Source of the DNA: an uncultured Pseudomonadales bacterium
GTDB lineage: Bacteria; Pseudomonadota; Gammaproteobacteria; Pseudomonadales; Pseudohongiellaceae
NCBI GenBank assembly: GCA_943842505.1
Contig: CALTDI010000021.1
Location: forward strand, 25,722-89,721
Direction: 5' to 3'
Length of the DNA stretch: 64,000 bases
Made by a program: the position numbers and the translations under genes. This document shows, piece after piece, positions 21,539 through 35,632 of this stretch (the stretch's first letter is position 1; every line of letters starts with the position of its first letter). The notes under the pieces were generated by a model. It had not been told where the DNA came from, searched no databases, and was given only the letters and a program-made list of their open reading frames with translations.

Positions 21539-24500
21539 ATGTCTGAAAATTCGCCTAATCAGCCCTTCGCGCATCTACGATTACACACAGAATTTTCGAT
21601 CAATGATGGCATCGTTACCATCAAGCCACTCATCGCGAAGTTGCGCGAACTTTCCATGCCGGCGGTAGCTATTACCGATCTGGCAAATATGTTCTCCCTG
21701 ATTAAGTTCTACAAGGCAGCCTTAGGGGCTGGCATCAAGCCGGTCTGTGGTTGCGATGTTCTGGTAGAGAGTGACGACCGATCGAAGCAGACCCGTCTCG
21801 TGCTGCTGGTAAAGAATGAAGTCGGCTACCTAAGCCTGACCAAGCTCATCTCCGAGCTGTACACAGAGAATCCAAACCAGAGTGAGCCGGTGGTGCGTAA
21901 GTCGCAACTCCAGGGGCGCGTCGATGGTCTGATAGCGTTATCCGGTGCGCAGAACAGCGACATTGGCATGGCGCTGCTGGCAGAAGAGACGGACCTGGCA
22001 TTTGAGCTGCTCGGAGAATGGAAGCAGCTGTTCCCGGACAGTTTCTATCTCGAGCTGCAGCGAGTGGGCAAGGCCGAAGAAGAAGACTACATCGAGGCCG
22101 CAATCGCTCTCGCGCTGAAGGCTGATTGCCCGGTCGTCGCGACAAACGATGTGCGCTTCATCGATCAGGAAGACTTCGATGCGCATGAGGTTCGAGTCTG
22201 TATCAACGAGCGTCGCACTCTGGATGACTCGCGCCGGCCCCACAATTACACCGACCAACAGTACCTGAAGACCGTAGCCGAGATGAACGAACTGTTTAGC
22301 GATATTCCCGAGGCGCTGGAGAATGCCTGGGAGATCGTGAAGCGCTGTAATCTGTCGCTGGTGCTGGATAAGCCCAGTCTGCCCAACTATCCCGTGCCCG
22401 AGGGCATGACCATGGATCAGTTCTTCTCCGATCTTAGCTCCGAGGGGCTGAGAGAGCGTCTGTGCAGTCTCTACGGCGACGACTACGAGAGCAAAGACGT
22501 TGAGAAGCCTTACTGGGAGCGTCTGCAGTTTGAGCTGAACGTAATCAATCAGATGGGTTTCGCTGGCTACTTCCTCATCGTGATGGAGTTTATTCAGTGG
22601 TCGAAAGACAACGGCATTCCGGTAGGCCCCGGACGTGGTTCCGGTGCCGGTTCCATAGTGGCCTATGCGCTACGCATCACAGATATCGACCCGCTTAAGT
22701 ATGACCTGCTGTTCGAACGTTTCCTGAATCCAGAGCGGGTATCGATGCCGGATTTCGACGTCGACTTCTGCATGGAAGGTCGCGACCGTGTGATTGCGCA
22801 TGTTGCCGAGCTGTATGGCAAGGATGCGGTATCGCAGATCATCACCTTCGGTACCATGGCGGCGAAGGCCGTTGTGCGTGATGTGGCCAGGGTGCAGAGC
22901 AAGCCCTATGCCCTGGCCGACAAGCTGTCGAAATTGATTCCCTTCGAACCGGGCATGACGCTGAAGAAGGCATTCGAGGTAGAGCCCTTGCTTGGCGAAT
23001 TCGTCGACTCCGATGAAGACGCGCAGGAAATCATGGAGATGGCCTACAAGCTGGAGGGCATCACCCGTAACGTAGGCAAGCACGCAGGTGGCGTAGTCAT
23101 CGCGCCCACCAAGCTGACCGATTTCACCCCGCTGTACTGCGATGAATCGGGGCAGGGCCTGGTTACCCAGTTCGATAAGAACGATGTGGAAACAGCCGGG
23201 CTGGTTAAGTTCGACTTCCTGGGGCTGCGTACGCTGACGATTATCGATTGGGCAGTGAAGATGATCAACGAGAGGGCGGGCGAGGGTGTAGAGCCGGTGG
23301 ACATCACCAATCTGCCGCTTACCGACGAGCGTGTCTACCGACTGCTACAGAAGGCAGAAACTACCGCCGTGTTCCAGCTCGAATCCCGCGGCATGAAGGA
23401 TCTCATCAAGCGCCAGGTACCGAATTGTTTCGAAGACATCATCGCCCTGGTGGCGCTGTTTCGACCCGGCCCGCTGCAGTCGGGCATGGTTGACGATTTT
23501 ATCGATCGCAAACACGGGCGCACTCAGGTGGTCTATCCCCACCCTGAACTAGAGCCGGTACTGAGTAACACCTACGGTGTCATTCTCTATCAAGAGCAGG
23601 TGATGCAGATAGCCCAGGTTCTCGCCAACTACTCTCTGGCAGGCGCGGACATTCTGCGTAAGGCCATGGGCAAGAAGAAGCCCGAGGAGATGGCGAAGCA
23701 GCGCAAATTGTTTATGGAGGGTGCCGGTGAGAGAGGGATCGATGCCGATCTGTCTGCGTCTATCTTCGACCTGATGGAGAAGTTTGCCGGCTACGGATTC
23801 AACAAGTCGCACTCCGCGGCCTATGCTCTGGTGTCTTACCAGACCGCCTGGCTGAAGACGCATTATCCAGCCTGCTTCATGGCGGCGGTGCTCTCCGCCG
23901 ATATGCAGAACACCGATAAGATCGTAACGCTGATCGACGAATGTCGCTCGATGAAGCTGGCCATCGTGCCGCCAGATATTAATCGCGGCCAATTCAATTT
24001 TACCGTCAACGATCAGGACGAGATCGTGTATGGCCTGGGCGCCATCAGGGGCCTGGGTGAGGGCCCCGTCGGCAGCATACTCGCCGCAAGAGCGGACGGG
24101 CCGTTTACCAATCTGCTGGATATCTGCCAGCGGGTGGATAAGCAGAACGTGAACAGGCGCACCATGGAGGCACTGATTCGCTCCGGCGCGCTGGATAATA
24201 TGGTGGAGGGGAACCTGGACTATTCCCGGGCATTACTCTCGGCGATGTTGCCGCAGGCCATGCAGGCGGCAGAACAGTCCAGCCGCAATCAGGCCAGCGG
24301 CGTAGACGATATGTTCGGCGAGATAGCGCCTGCGGGAACCGAGGATGCAGATCTTAGCGCCTCCAACATCAGCGTACGTGCCTGGGCGGAGCAGCATCGG
24401 CTCAATGTTGAGAAAGAGACCCTAGGCCTGTGGCTGTCGGGTCACCCCATCGATGAATTCCTCGATGAGATTTCCCATATCGCTAAGGATAGGCTGGTTA

Positions 24501-25162
24501 ACCTGCGGCCCGAACGGGCGCCGCAGACTATCGCCGGAGTCCTGCATAGCATTCGTACTATGAAGAATAAGGCCGGGGACACCATCGCCTTTCTGGTGAT
24601 GGATGACCGCAGTGCGCGTTTCGAGGTCTCCCTGTTCGCCAAGGAGTACGAGAAATACCGAGAGGTGCTGCAGAAAGATGTGATTATGGTCGTGGAATGT
24701 ACCGTAAGCATAGATGACTACAGCGGTGGCATGCGCGGCCGTGGCAAGAGTGTGATGACGCTGTCGACGGCGCGCAGACGCAATGCTCACCGGGTAGCGC
24801 TGAACCTCGAGGCCGAGTCACTGGGCAGCGATTTCTGTGAGCACCTGGCACGTATTCTGGAGCCCTACCGCAAGCCGGTAGAGGTCGCAGAGGTTGAGGG
24901 TTCAGCCGTTGCCATGACCGCGGAAGCAGGTGCCACGGCGCCCAATGGCGCCCGTCATGCCCACCCAATGGCGAATGGCCACGGGCCTGCCATGGTGCTG
25001 GAAGAGGGAGAGGGCTGTCAGGTCATGGTGCGCTATCGGCGCTCAGACTCTATTGGGTGTATAATGTTAGGCCAAGAGTGGACAGTATCGCCTGCCGATG
25101 ACTTGATACAGCGTCTGCGGATTGAGTACGGCAAAGACAAGGTTGTATTGAGCTACAAGTAG
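21539..25162 (+). CDS. dnaE: DNA polymerase III subunit alpha
   Basis: 1207 aa; PHP domain (HLRLHTEFSINDGIV), GPGRGSGAGSIVAYALRITDIDPLKYDLLFERFLNPERVSMPDFDVDFC. Confidence 0.98.
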   Translation: MSENSPNQPFAHLRLHTEFSINDGIVTIKPLIAKLRELSMPAVAITDLANMFSLIKFYKAALGAGIKPVCGCDVLVESDDRSKQTRLVLLVKNEVGYLSLTKLISELYTENPNQSEPVVRKSQLQGRVDGLIALSGAQNSDIGMALLAEETDLAFELLGEWKQLFPDSFYLELQRVGKAEEEDYIEAAIALALKADCPVVATNDVRFIDQEDFDAHEVRVCINERRTLDDSRRPHNYTDQQYLKTVAEMNELFSDIPEALENAWEIVKRCNLSLVLDKPSLPNYPVPEGMTMDQFFSDLSSEGLRERLCSLYGDDYESKDVEKPYWERLQFELNVINQMGFAGYFLIVMEFIQWSKDNGIPVGPGRGSGAGSIVAYALRITDIDPLKYDLLFERFLNPERVSMPDFDVDFCMEGRDRVIAHVAELYGKDAVSQIITFGTMAAKAVVRDVARVQSKPYALADKLSKLIPFEPGMTLKKAFEVEPLLGEFVDSDEDAQEIMEMAYKLEGITRNVGKHAGGVVIAPTKLTDFTPLYCDESGQGLVTQFDKNDVETAGLVKFDFLGLRTLTIIDWAVKMINERAGEGVEPVDITNLPLTDERVYRLLQKAETTAVFQLESRGMKDLIKRQVPNCFEDIIALVALFRPGPLQSGMVDDFIDRKHGRTQVVYPHPELEPVLSNTYGVILYQEQVMQIAQVLANYSLAGADILRKAMGKKKPEEMAKQRKLFMEGAGERGIDADLSASIFDLMEKFAGYGFNKSHSAAYALVSYQTAWLKTHYPACFMAAVLSADMQNTDKIVTLIDECRSMKLAIVPPDINRGQFNFTVNDQDEIVYGLGAIRGLGEGPVGSILAARADGPFTNLLDICQRVDKQNVNRRTMEALIRSGALDNMVEGNLDYSRALLSAMLPQAMQAAEQSSRNQASGVDDMFGEIAPAGTEDADLSASNISVRAWAEQHRLNVEKETLGLWLSGHPIDEFLDEISHIAKDRLVNLRPERAPQTIAGVLHSIRTMKNKAGDTIAFLVMDDRSARFEVSLFAKEYEKYREVLQKDVIMVVECTVSIDDYSGGMRGRGKSVMTLSTARRRNAHRVALNLEAESLGSDFCEHLARILEPYRKPVEVAEVEGSAVAMTAEAGATAPNGARHAHPMANGHGPAMVLEEGEGCQVMVRYRRSDSIGCIMLGQEWTVSPADDLIQRLRIEYGKDKVVLSYK

Positions 25163-25195
25163 ATACGGCTAGATACGATCGACAATCAAACAAGT

Positions 25196-26167
25196 ATGAG
25201 TAGTGAGTGCAGCATGGATCCTAATTATCTGGAATTTGAACAGCCCATCGCGGAGCTGGAAGCCAAGATCAGTGAGCTGAGACTGGTGGGTAGCGACAAT
25301 GAGCTGAACATCGGTGAAGAAATTCAGAACCTGAAGGACAAGAGCACCAAGCTCACCGAGAAAATATACGCTAATCTGTCCTCGTGGCAGATCTCTCAGG
25401 TCGCCAGACATCCGCTGCGTCCGTATACGCTGGATTACCTCGAACATATCTTCACCGACTTCGATGAGCTACACGGAGACCGTCTGTTCGCCGACGATCA
25501 GGCCCTGATTGGTGGCCTTGCCAAGATCGATGGCAGGCCGGTGGTCGTCATCGGGCATCAGAAGGGAAGAGGCACCAAGGAGAAAGTACGACACAATTTT
25601 GGCATGCCGCGACCGGAAGGTTACAGGAAGGCACGCCGACTCGTGCTGCTTGCCGAGCAGTATCGACTGCCGGTATTGAGCTTTATAGATACACCTGGCG
25701 CTTATCCAGGCATGGATTCGGAAGAGCGTGGCATCAACGAAGCTATCGCGCAGAACATGGCGATAATGTCTAGAGTAAAGACGCCATTGATCGCAACGGT
25801 AACTGGCGAGGCTAACTCCGGTGGGGCTATCGCTATCGGCGTCTCCGACCAACTCAATATGTTGCAGTATTCAACCTACACGGTGATCACGCCAGAAGGC
25901 TGCGCGACTATACTCTGGAAGTCCTCGGATCATGCGGCTGCGGCAGCGGAGGCGATGGGTGTAACTTCGAAGCGCCTGGAGGAGCTAGGCATAGTCGACC
26001 ATACTATCTCCGAGCCACTGGGTGGCGCCCATAGAGATGTGCCGGCGACGGCGGCAAGCATCAAGGCGGCGTTGATCGAGCAGCTGGATCGTCTCACTGC
26101 GATGGATCCCGATGATCTGGTAGAGCGACGCTATAAGCGTCTGATGAGTTACGGCATATCTAGCTAA
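25196..26167 (+). CDS. accA: Acetyl-CoA carboxylase carboxyltransferase subunit alpha
   Basis: [15 protein letters not shown]...[12 protein letters not shown]-type motif ([19 protein letters not shown]). Confidence 0.98.
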   Translation: MSSECSMDPNYLEFEQPIAELEAKISELRLVGSDNELNIGEEIQNLKDKSTKLTEKIYANLSSWQISQVARHPLRPYTLDYLEHIFTDFDELHGDRLFADDQALIGGLAKIDGRPVVVIGHQKGRGTKEKVRHNFGMPRPEGYRKARRLVLLAEQYRLPVLSFIDTPGAYPGMDSEERGINEAIAQNMAIMSRVKTPLIATVTGEANSGGAIAIGVSDQLNMLQYSTYTVITPEGCATILWKSSDHAAAAAEAMGVTSKRLEELGIVDHTISEPLGGAHRDVPATAASIKAALIEQLDRLTAMDPDDLVERRYKRLMSYGISS

Positions 26168-26279
26168 GCAAGCTTCATGAGACCCGTTGTTGTCATGTCC
26201 CTTGGATGACAGCGAGAGAGTCGCGGCTTAACCCTCTGCGCCCTATTATCAACACGCAGCACTGCTAAAGAAGCAGGCC

Positions 26280-27698
26280 ATGAACAATTCTGTGCAACAA
26301 CTCCTAGCCAAGATAGATGCCGCCCTCAATGAGCAGGCTCGCTCGCGCCATTTTTTACTGGGGCTTAGCGGCGGGCTGGATTCGGTAGTGCTACTCCACG
26401 CCATGACGCGGCTCAGGGAGCGCTCCGGCGGCTCACTGCAATTGCGCGCGCTACACATCAATCATCAGCTGCAAGAGCAGTCCGCAACCTGGGCTGAGGG
26501 CTGCGCGAATCTGTGTGAAAGTCTCGCCGTCGAATTCAGTAGCGTCGAGGTGACGATCAATGCCAGCGCGGGTATCGAGAATGCCGCAAGACAGGCCAGG
26601 TACGGTGAGTTTGAGTCGGCCCTGCGCGAGAATGAAGAGCTATTGCTGGCTCACCACCGCGATGACCAGATGGAAACCCTGCTGCTGCGCCTGATTCGAG
26701 GCTCTGGCAGTCGCGGCCTCAGCGGCATTCCTGCTAGCAGAGAATTAGGTGGAGGGCAGGGTAGAGGATTGGAAAGCGAGCCGGGAAGCGAGCAGAGTAG
26801 AGAGCAGGGCAGGAGCCGCCTGGTAAGGCCGCTGCTTGAGATCGATAGGGAAGAGTTGCTCCGGTATGCCGAGGCGGCAGAGCTTTCCTGGGTCGAGGAT
26901 AGCTCGAACGAGGACGAGAGTTTCGACAGAAACTATTGCCGCCATACTCTGCTGCCCCTGATCGAGGCGCGCTGGCCGGGCTACAGGGAGAGTTGGTCGA
27001 AGTCCGCCGCACTGGCCCGCGAAAGCGAGGCGCTGCTGCAAGAGTTGGCGGCGATGGATTTAGCGGATATAGCCACCGCATCGAGATCGGTTGTAAGACG
27101 CGACAAGCTGTTAGCCTTGTCGGCCACTAGGCGTCGCAACGTGCTGCGTTTCTGGCTTGAGGGCCTGGGTGTCGAAGAGCTGGGCTGGCATCAGCTGCAC
27201 CAGTTGAGCGACGAGGTGATTCCCAGTAGCACCGCTTCGGTTCTGATTGGGGGCTGTCAGCTGCATTGCTACCGCGAGACGCTGCATGCTCTGTCTGCGA
27301 GCGCGCTGGAGACTGATGTCGCGATCGAGGAACTCTCCGTGCTCTCTCCGTTGATAACAATACCCAGCGAAGTCGAGCTGACTAATAACGGCAGTCTTGG
27401 TTTTACAGAAGCGTTGGGTGAGGGTGTCGCCATGGACAAGCTAGGCGCTATGACGATTCGCTATAGGCAGGGTGGCGAAGCCTGTCGTCTGCTGGGGCGC
27501 CCGAACAAGAGCCTCAAGAAAATCTTGCAGGAAGTCGAGATGCAGCCCTGGCTGCGCAGTCGAATTCCCTTGTTGTACAGCGGCGATGAACTGGCCTGCA
27601 TCCCGGGCATCGGTGTGAGCGAGGCATGGGCGGCTAAAGACGGAGAGGCCGGTTGTCTGATCGATTGGCAGCAGCCCGATCTCGCCCTGCGCCCTTAA
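26280..27698 (+). CDS. tilS: tRNA(Ile)-lysidine synthase with a low-complexity insertion
   Basis: HFLLGLSGGLDSVVLLHAM PP-loop; LAHHRDDQMETLLLRLIRGSGSRGLSGIP. Confidence 0.95.
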   Translation: MNNSVQQLLAKIDAALNEQARSRHFLLGLSGGLDSVVLLHAMTRLRERSGGSLQLRALHINHQLQEQSATWAEGCANLCESLAVEFSSVEVTINASAGIENAARQARYGEFESALRENEELLLAHHRDDQMETLLLRLIRGSGSRGLSGIPASRELGGGQGRGLESEPGSEQSREQGRSRLVRPLLEIDREELLRYAEAAELSWVEDSSNEDESFDRNYCRHTLLPLIEARWPGYRESWSKSAALARESEALLQELAAMDLADIATASRSVVRRDKLLALSATRRRNVLRFWLEGLGVEELGWHQLHQLSDEVIPSSTASVLIGGCQLHCYRETLHALSASALETDVAIEELSVLSPLITIPSEVELTNNGSLGFTEALGEGVAMDKLGAMTIRYRQGGEACRLLGRPNKSLKKILQEVEMQPWLRSRIPLLYSGDELACIPGIGVSEAWAAKDGEAGCLIDWQQPDLALRP

Positions 27699-27782
27699 GC
27701 GCAAAAACTTTTTCGAGCGAATTTTAAACCAGTAAAAGAACATTTCAGTTTGTTCTATCGAGGGGCTTCTGGTAGGCTGTAA

Positions 27783-29522
<1,740 letters not shown>

Positions 29523-29528
29523 GCGGTT

Positions 29529-29564
29529 AGGGACTAGTTAAGGGACAAGTTAAGGGACTAGTTA
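29529..29564 (+). repeat. 12-bp tandem repeat, 3 units, just after the pyrG stop
   Basis: AGGGACTAGTTA AGGGACAAGTTA AGGGACTAGTTA, followed by partial AGGGAA. Confidence 0.95.
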
Positions 29565-29589
29565 AGGGAACAGGATCGGGTATCGGGTC

Positions 29590-30435
29590 ATGACAGCGAA
29601 GCAAATCAAGCTTGGGAATTTCACCATTGCTAACGATCAGCCCTTCGTCCTCTTCGCGGGGATGAACGTGCTGGAGTCTCGGGATTTGGCGATGACCGTC
29701 GTCGAACAGTTTCATGCCGTTACTACCGAGCTCAACATCCCCTATGTATTTAAGGCCTCCTTCGACAAGGCGAATCGTTCGTCGGTAGATTCCTATCGTG
29801 GGCCTGGTCTGGACGAGGGCCTGAAGATACTCGCCGAGATCAAGGCGCAATTCTCCGTACCGATCATCACCGATATACACGAGATAGGGCAGGTGGCAGC
29901 AGCTGCCGAGGTGGCGGATATCTTGCAGCTGCCGGCGTTCCTGTCCAGACAGACGGATCTGGTGGTGGCTATGGCCAAGAGCGACGCCATCATCAACATC
30001 AAGAAGGCGCAGTTTCTCGCCCCGCAGGAGATGGGACATATTCTCAAGAAGTTTGAAGAGGCGGGCAATGAGCGCCTGATCCTGTGCGAGCGCGGCAGCA
30101 GCTTCGGCTATAACAACCTGGTGGTAGACATGCTGGGCTTCTCGGTCATGAAGCAATTTAACTGCCCGCTGATGTTCGACGCGACCCATGCACTGCAGAA
30201 GCCAGGTGGACTCGCCGCCGCCGCCGGCGGTCGCCGCGCCGATGTCACCGCGCTGTCCCGGGCTGGCCTGTCCCAGGGAATTGCCGGTCTGTTCATAGAG
30301 GCCCACCCCGACCCGGACAAGGCGCTATGCGATGGTCCCTGTGCCCTTCGCCTGGATAGTGTCAGGCCCTTCCTGCAGCAGATGCGAGACCTGGATGCAT
30401 TGATCAAGTCCATGCCCCAGCTGGATACAGCGTAG
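29590..30435 (+). CDS. kdsA: 3-deoxy-8-phosphooctulonate synthase
   Basis: [17 protein letters not shown]...[30 protein letters not shown]. Confidence 0.97.
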   Translation: MTAKQIKLGNFTIANDQPFVLFAGMNVLESRDLAMTVVEQFHAVTTELNIPYVFKASFDKANRSSVDSYRGPGLDEGLKILAEIKAQFSVPIITDIHEIGQVAAAAEVADILQLPAFLSRQTDLVVAMAKSDAIINIKKAQFLAPQEMGHILKKFEEAGNERLILCERGSSFGYNNLVVDMLGFSVMKQFNCPLMFDATHALQKPGGLAAAAGGRRADVTALSRAGLSQGIAGLFIEAHPDPDKALCDGPCALRLDSVRPFLQQMRDLDALIKSMPQLDTA

Positions 30436-30483
30436 TATCTGTACCAAATTAACCTAATTTTTAGATTTAAGTAATATTCATAA

Positions 30484-31791
<1,308 letters not shown>

Positions 31792-31886
31792 GTAGTTACT
31801 GCCTCTGATGAATGCGATTTGTTAATGAGGCAGTATAAATAGCTGAGCACCCTCCTCGAGAGGAGTCGGGTTCGGCAGAAAGGCTT

Positions 31887-32165
31887 ATGAAGATACTATA
31901 CGGATTTCTGGGGTTTGCGTTCATCGTGCTGCAGTACAAACTGTGGCTCGGCGAGGACAGCGTGCGCACCCTAAATATGCTCGAGGCAGAGGTTCAGGCG
32001 CAGCGCGAACTGAATGAAGGCCTGGAGCGGCGTAATAAATTAGTCGAGATCGAAGTGCTGGATCTTAAGAATGGCCTCGAAGCCGTAGAAGAGCGGGCGC
32101 GATCCGAGCTCGGCATGATAGAGAAGGGCGAGACCTTCTATCTGCTAGTGCCGCAAAAGAAATAG
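31887..32165 (+). CDS. ftsB: Cell division protein FtsB (septum formation initiator)
   Basis: 92 aa, N-terminal TM plus coiled coil, LQYKLWLGEDSV; between eno and ispD. Confidence 0.93.
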   Translation: MKILYGFLGFAFIVLQYKLWLGEDSVRTLNMLEAEVQAQRELNEGLERRNKLVEIEVLDLKNGLEAVEERARSELGMIEKGETFYLLVPQKK

Positions 32166-32266
32166 AAAGAAAAATAGAAAGAGAAATAGAAATAAAGAGA
32201 GAAGTGGGAAGAGCAGTGCAAGAGCAGAAAAATAGAAAGAGCAGAAAAATAGAAAGAGAAGTAATT
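32154..32266 (+). repeat. Purine-rich degenerate repeat (AAATAGAAAGAG-like)
   Basis: aagaaatagaaagaaaaatagaaagagaaatagaaataaagagag...agcagaaaaatagaaagagcagaaaaatagaaagagaag directly after the ftsB stop. Confidence 0.85.
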
Positions 32267-32318
32267 TACCATCCGGGCTGATCATTAGCCTCGAACCCCG
32301 CACAAAGAAGACACAACT

Positions 32319-33047
32319 ATGACAATTTGGGCTGTCCTGCCTGCTGCCGGCATCGGTCGTCGCATGGGGTCTACAATCCCGAAGCAGTATCTCACAATCA
32401 ACAGTGAGCCTCTGCTGCTGCATTCGCTGCGCCGTTTGAGTTCGGTGTCCGCAATCCAAAAGATAGTCGTTGTCATACACCCCGAAGATGCGCACTGGTC
32501 CCAGCTCGAGGCATCCATTGAGCCAGAGATACAAAACTGTATTATAACTGTTATAGGTGGCGACGAGCGCTACCAGTCCGTATTAAACGGACTCGGCGCA
32601 TTGATCGACCTGGCGCAGGCGGACGACTGGGTATTAGTGCACGATGCCGTGCGACCCTGTGTGCGCGCGGCGGACATAGAGAGGCTTGTAGAGAAACTGG
32701 CCGAGGGGAACGATCCTAATTCCATAGGCGGCCTGTTAGGGTCTGAGGTCGACAACACGCTGAAGCGGGTAGATGAGAATCTGACCGTAGTGAAAACCGT
32801 CGACCGAGCGCTGTATTGGAATGCGCTAACCCCACAGATGTTTCGTTTCTCCCCGTTAAAACAGGCTATAGAGGCAGTCGTCGCTAGCGGCGAGCAGGTG
32901 ACCGATGAGGCGGCGGCGATGGAAAGCGCTGGCCATAGGCCTATAATGGTTCCAGGCAATAAAGACAATATCAAGGTGACCCGCGAGGCGGACTTGATTC
33001 TCGCCGCGCAGATACTGGAAGCACAGCACTCGGAGACTCTGGTTTAG
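32319..33047 (+). CDS. ispD: 2-C-methyl-D-erythritol 4-phosphate cytidylyltransferase
   Basis: WAVLPAAGIGRRMGSTIPKQYLTI...VLVHDAVRPCV. Confidence 0.97.
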   Translation: MTIWAVLPAAGIGRRMGSTIPKQYLTINSEPLLLHSLRRLSSVSAIQKIVVVIHPEDAHWSQLEASIEPEIQNCIITVIGGDERYQSVLNGLGALIDLAQADDWVLVHDAVRPCVRAADIERLVEKLAEGNDPNSIGGLLGSEVDNTLKRVDENLTVVKTVDRALYWNALTPQMFRFSPLKQAIEAVVASGEQVTDEAAAMESAGHRPIMVPGNKDNIKVTREADLILAAQILEAQHSETLV

Positions 33048-33127
33048 CTAGCTGAACTAATCTAAGCCAGACAAAAAAATAAACAAACGAAAAAGACAAA
33101 CGAAATTGAAAACAGCGGTCGAACAAG

Positions 33128-33631
33128 ATGAATGTTAACAGCATGCGCATCGGGCACGGTTACGACGTACACCGATTTGCCAACGAGTACAGTGAGAGCA
33201 AGCCGCTAATCCTGGCGGGTGTGCCTCTGCCAGATAAGATGAGCCTGCTCGCGCACTCCGATGGCGACGTAATTCTGCATGCGCTGTGCGATGCTATTCT
33301 GGGCGCACTGGGTGCCGGGGATATAGGCCTGCATTTTCCCGATACCGATCCCCAATTCGCCGGTGCCTCCAGTGGCGATCTGCTTAAGCATGTACTTGAC
33401 CTGATGGAATCGCAGGAACGCTATCTGATCAATGTAGATATCACGGTCATCGCCGAGGTGCCGAAGTTGAGCCCCCATCGTGTCAATATGATTTCGAGTC
33501 TGGCCTATTTGCTGGAGCTGCCCGAACAGCAGCTTAATCTGAAGGCAACTACGACGGAAGGTCTGGGTGCGATTGGCAGGAAGGAAGGGATTGCCTGCGC
33601 GGCAGTAGTCCTTCTGGCCGGCAATGCCTGA
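33128..33631 (+). CDS. ispF: 2-C-methyl-D-erythritol 2,4-cyclodiphosphate synthase
   Basis: MRIGHGYDVHRF...HSDGDVILHALCDAILGALGAGDIGLHFPDTD. Confidence 0.98.
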   Translation: MNVNSMRIGHGYDVHRFANEYSESKPLILAGVPLPDKMSLLAHSDGDVILHALCDAILGALGAGDIGLHFPDTDPQFAGASSGDLLKHVLDLMESQERYLINVDITVIAEVPKLSPHRVNMISSLAYLLELPEQQLNLKATTTEGLGAIGRKEGIACAAVVLLAGNA

Positions 33632-34820
33632 TAATTCGTCTGCATCCGATTCAAGCTCCGCTATCGAGACCTTCAACAGTATCGATAGTCTGGCCTACGC
33701 CAACGGCAAGACCGAGTTAAGCGCGACACTGAAGCAGGAGTTCGCGGACTTTCAGGTCGACGAACAGCTGGGCTTCAAGCCCACCGAGAAGGGCGAGCAT
33801 CTGTATCTGCGCATCGAGAAGACAGATCAGTCTACCGTCGATGTTGCCAAACGGCTGAGCGAGATATCTGGCGTGCACGGATCCGAGATCGGCTACTCCG
33901 GCATGAAAGACCGGCGCGCCCAAACCCGGCAATGGTTTAGCATCAAGCTACCCCCAAGCAGAGATGGCGAGCTGGCAGCTCTGGAGAGCGAATCGCTACA
34001 TATCCTCGAGAGCCATAGAAACTCACGCAAGTTGAAGATTGGCAGTCATCGCAGCAACCATTTTAGGGTAGTGCTGCGCGACTGTAATGGCGCCCCAGAG
34101 GAGTTCGAGGAGAGACTGCGGCAGATTGAGCGTACCGGTGTGCCGAATTACTTCGGCTCCCAGCGTTTCGGCAGGCAGTTGAGCAATCTCACCCAGGTAC
34201 AGGCCTGGATGAGTGCCGAGCTGGACCCCACTGCTGCGGCCGTCAATAGCCAAGCAATACCCAAGCAGCGGTTTAAGCGCAGCATGCTGTTCTCTGCCGC
34301 CAGATCCTATCTATTCAATCAGCTGCTCTCTAAGCGGCTGGAGCTAGGCAGCTGGAACCGTTACGTAACGGGCGATGTGCTGAATCTGGACGGCACAGAG
34401 CGCTGCTTCGCGCTGCAGCAGGGTCTGGAATGGGATGAAACCCTGCAGCGCAGGCTGCAGCAGTTCGATATTCATATCACCGGCCCACTGCCGGGTGAGA
34501 TCGATTCTAAAGATAAATATGTAAGCTACGGCGAAGCTGCCGATATTGAAGATGCAGTGTGCAAAGAATTTTCTACGCTGATGGCGGGTCTTAAGCATTT
34601 TGGATTAAAGGCTGCGCGCAGGCCGCTTCGTTTTCGTCCCATCGATCTTTGCTGGGAATGGCGGCAGAGCGAGAGCGAGAGTGCGGGCACAAGCTCGACT
34701 TATCCGTCGTCTGAGCGGCCAGAAGGGTCGGCTGACCTAATATTGGACTTCTCCCTCGGTAAGGGGGCCTACGCCACGAGTTTGCTGAGAGAGCTTTGTG
34801 TGACTAAAGAGCATGCATGA
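33624..34820 (+). CDS. truD: tRNA pseudouridine(13) synthase
   Basis: KQEFADFQVDEQLGF...GYSGMKDRRAQTRQWFSIKLP...VPNYFGSQRFG. Confidence 0.96.
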   Translation: MPDNSSASDSSSAIETFNSIDSLAYANGKTELSATLKQEFADFQVDEQLGFKPTEKGEHLYLRIEKTDQSTVDVAKRLSEISGVHGSEIGYSGMKDRRAQTRQWFSIKLPPSRDGELAALESESLHILESHRNSRKLKIGSHRSNHFRVVLRDCNGAPEEFEERLRQIERTGVPNYFGSQRFGRQLSNLTQVQAWMSAELDPTAAAVNSQAIPKQRFKRSMLFSAARSYLFNQLLSKRLELGSWNRYVTGDVLNLDGTERCFALQQGLEWDETLQRRLQQFDIHITGPLPGEIDSKDKYVSYGEAADIEDAVCKEFSTLMAGLKHFGLKAARRPLRFRPIDLCWEWRQSESESAGTSSTYPSSERPEGSADLILDFSLGKGAYATSLLRELCVTKEHA

Positions 34821-34866
34821 GCCTGAGCAATAACATCATAGAAGCAGAACACATAGGACTTTAGAC

Positions 34867-35550
34867 TTGAGTAGCAGCGGAAACGGTAAACCAAATCTGA
34901 GCGGCATTGGGATGACATCGCAGCGCACGCGGGAAAGACTGTTAGGCAGATTGATAGATCAGGGCATAGACAGCATGGAGGTGTTGGATATTATCCGCTC
35001 CACGCCGCGCCATATATTCCTCGACGAGGCGCTCTCCCATAGAGCCTATGAGGACGTGGCCTTGCCCATCGGTCACAGCCAGACGATTTCACAGCCCTAT
35101 GTGGTTGCGAAGATGACCGAGGCGTTGCTGAAGAGCGGCCCTCTGGACACGGTGCTGGAGATTGGCACCGGCTGCGGATACCAGACCGCGGTGATGGCAC
35201 AGCTGGCGAAGACGGTTTACACGGTCGAGCGCATCAAACCCCTGCTCGATAAAGCCAAGAGAAACTTAAAGCTGCTGAAGCTACGCAATATTAATTTCCG
35301 CCACGGCGATGGCAGTGCAGGCTGGGCTAACAACGGCCCCTATGATGCAATCATCACCACGGCTGCACCACAGCAGGTTCCCAGAGAGTTGTTCGAACAG
35401 CTTAAAGAGGGTGGTCGTCTGGTCATTCCCGTCGGCGGCGACGATCAGCAGGAGCTGCAACTGATCACGCGTCACGGTAGAGAGTTTACCGCCGAGGTTT
35501 TGGAGGCGGTTCGCTTCGTACCCCTTTTAGTGGGTCAGTTGCAGCACTAG
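34867..35550 (+). CDS. pcm: Protein-L-isoaspartate O-methyltransferase
   Basis: [17 protein letters not shown]...[17 protein letters not shown]. Confidence 0.96.
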   Translation: MSSSGNGKPNLSGIGMTSQRTRERLLGRLIDQGIDSMEVLDIIRSTPRHIFLDEALSHRAYEDVALPIGHSQTISQPYVVAKMTEALLKSGPLDTVLEIGTGCGYQTAVMAQLAKTVYTVERIKPLLDKAKRNLKLLKLRNINFRHGDGSAGWANNGPYDAIITTAAPQQVPRELFEQLKEGGRLVIPVGGDDQQELQLITRHGREFTAEVLEAVRFVPLLVGQLQH

Positions 35551-35632
35551 GAAATTCCTGTCCTGGATTAACTCTGTTCTAGAATAGCTCTTTTCTAAAA
35601 TAGTTCTGTATTAAAGTAACGGATGCAATGGC

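Noticed and set aside
29527-30306. 259-aa minus-strand ORF
   Set aside because: Antisense shadow of kdsA; no recognisable domain, and its end runs into the 12-bp repeat.
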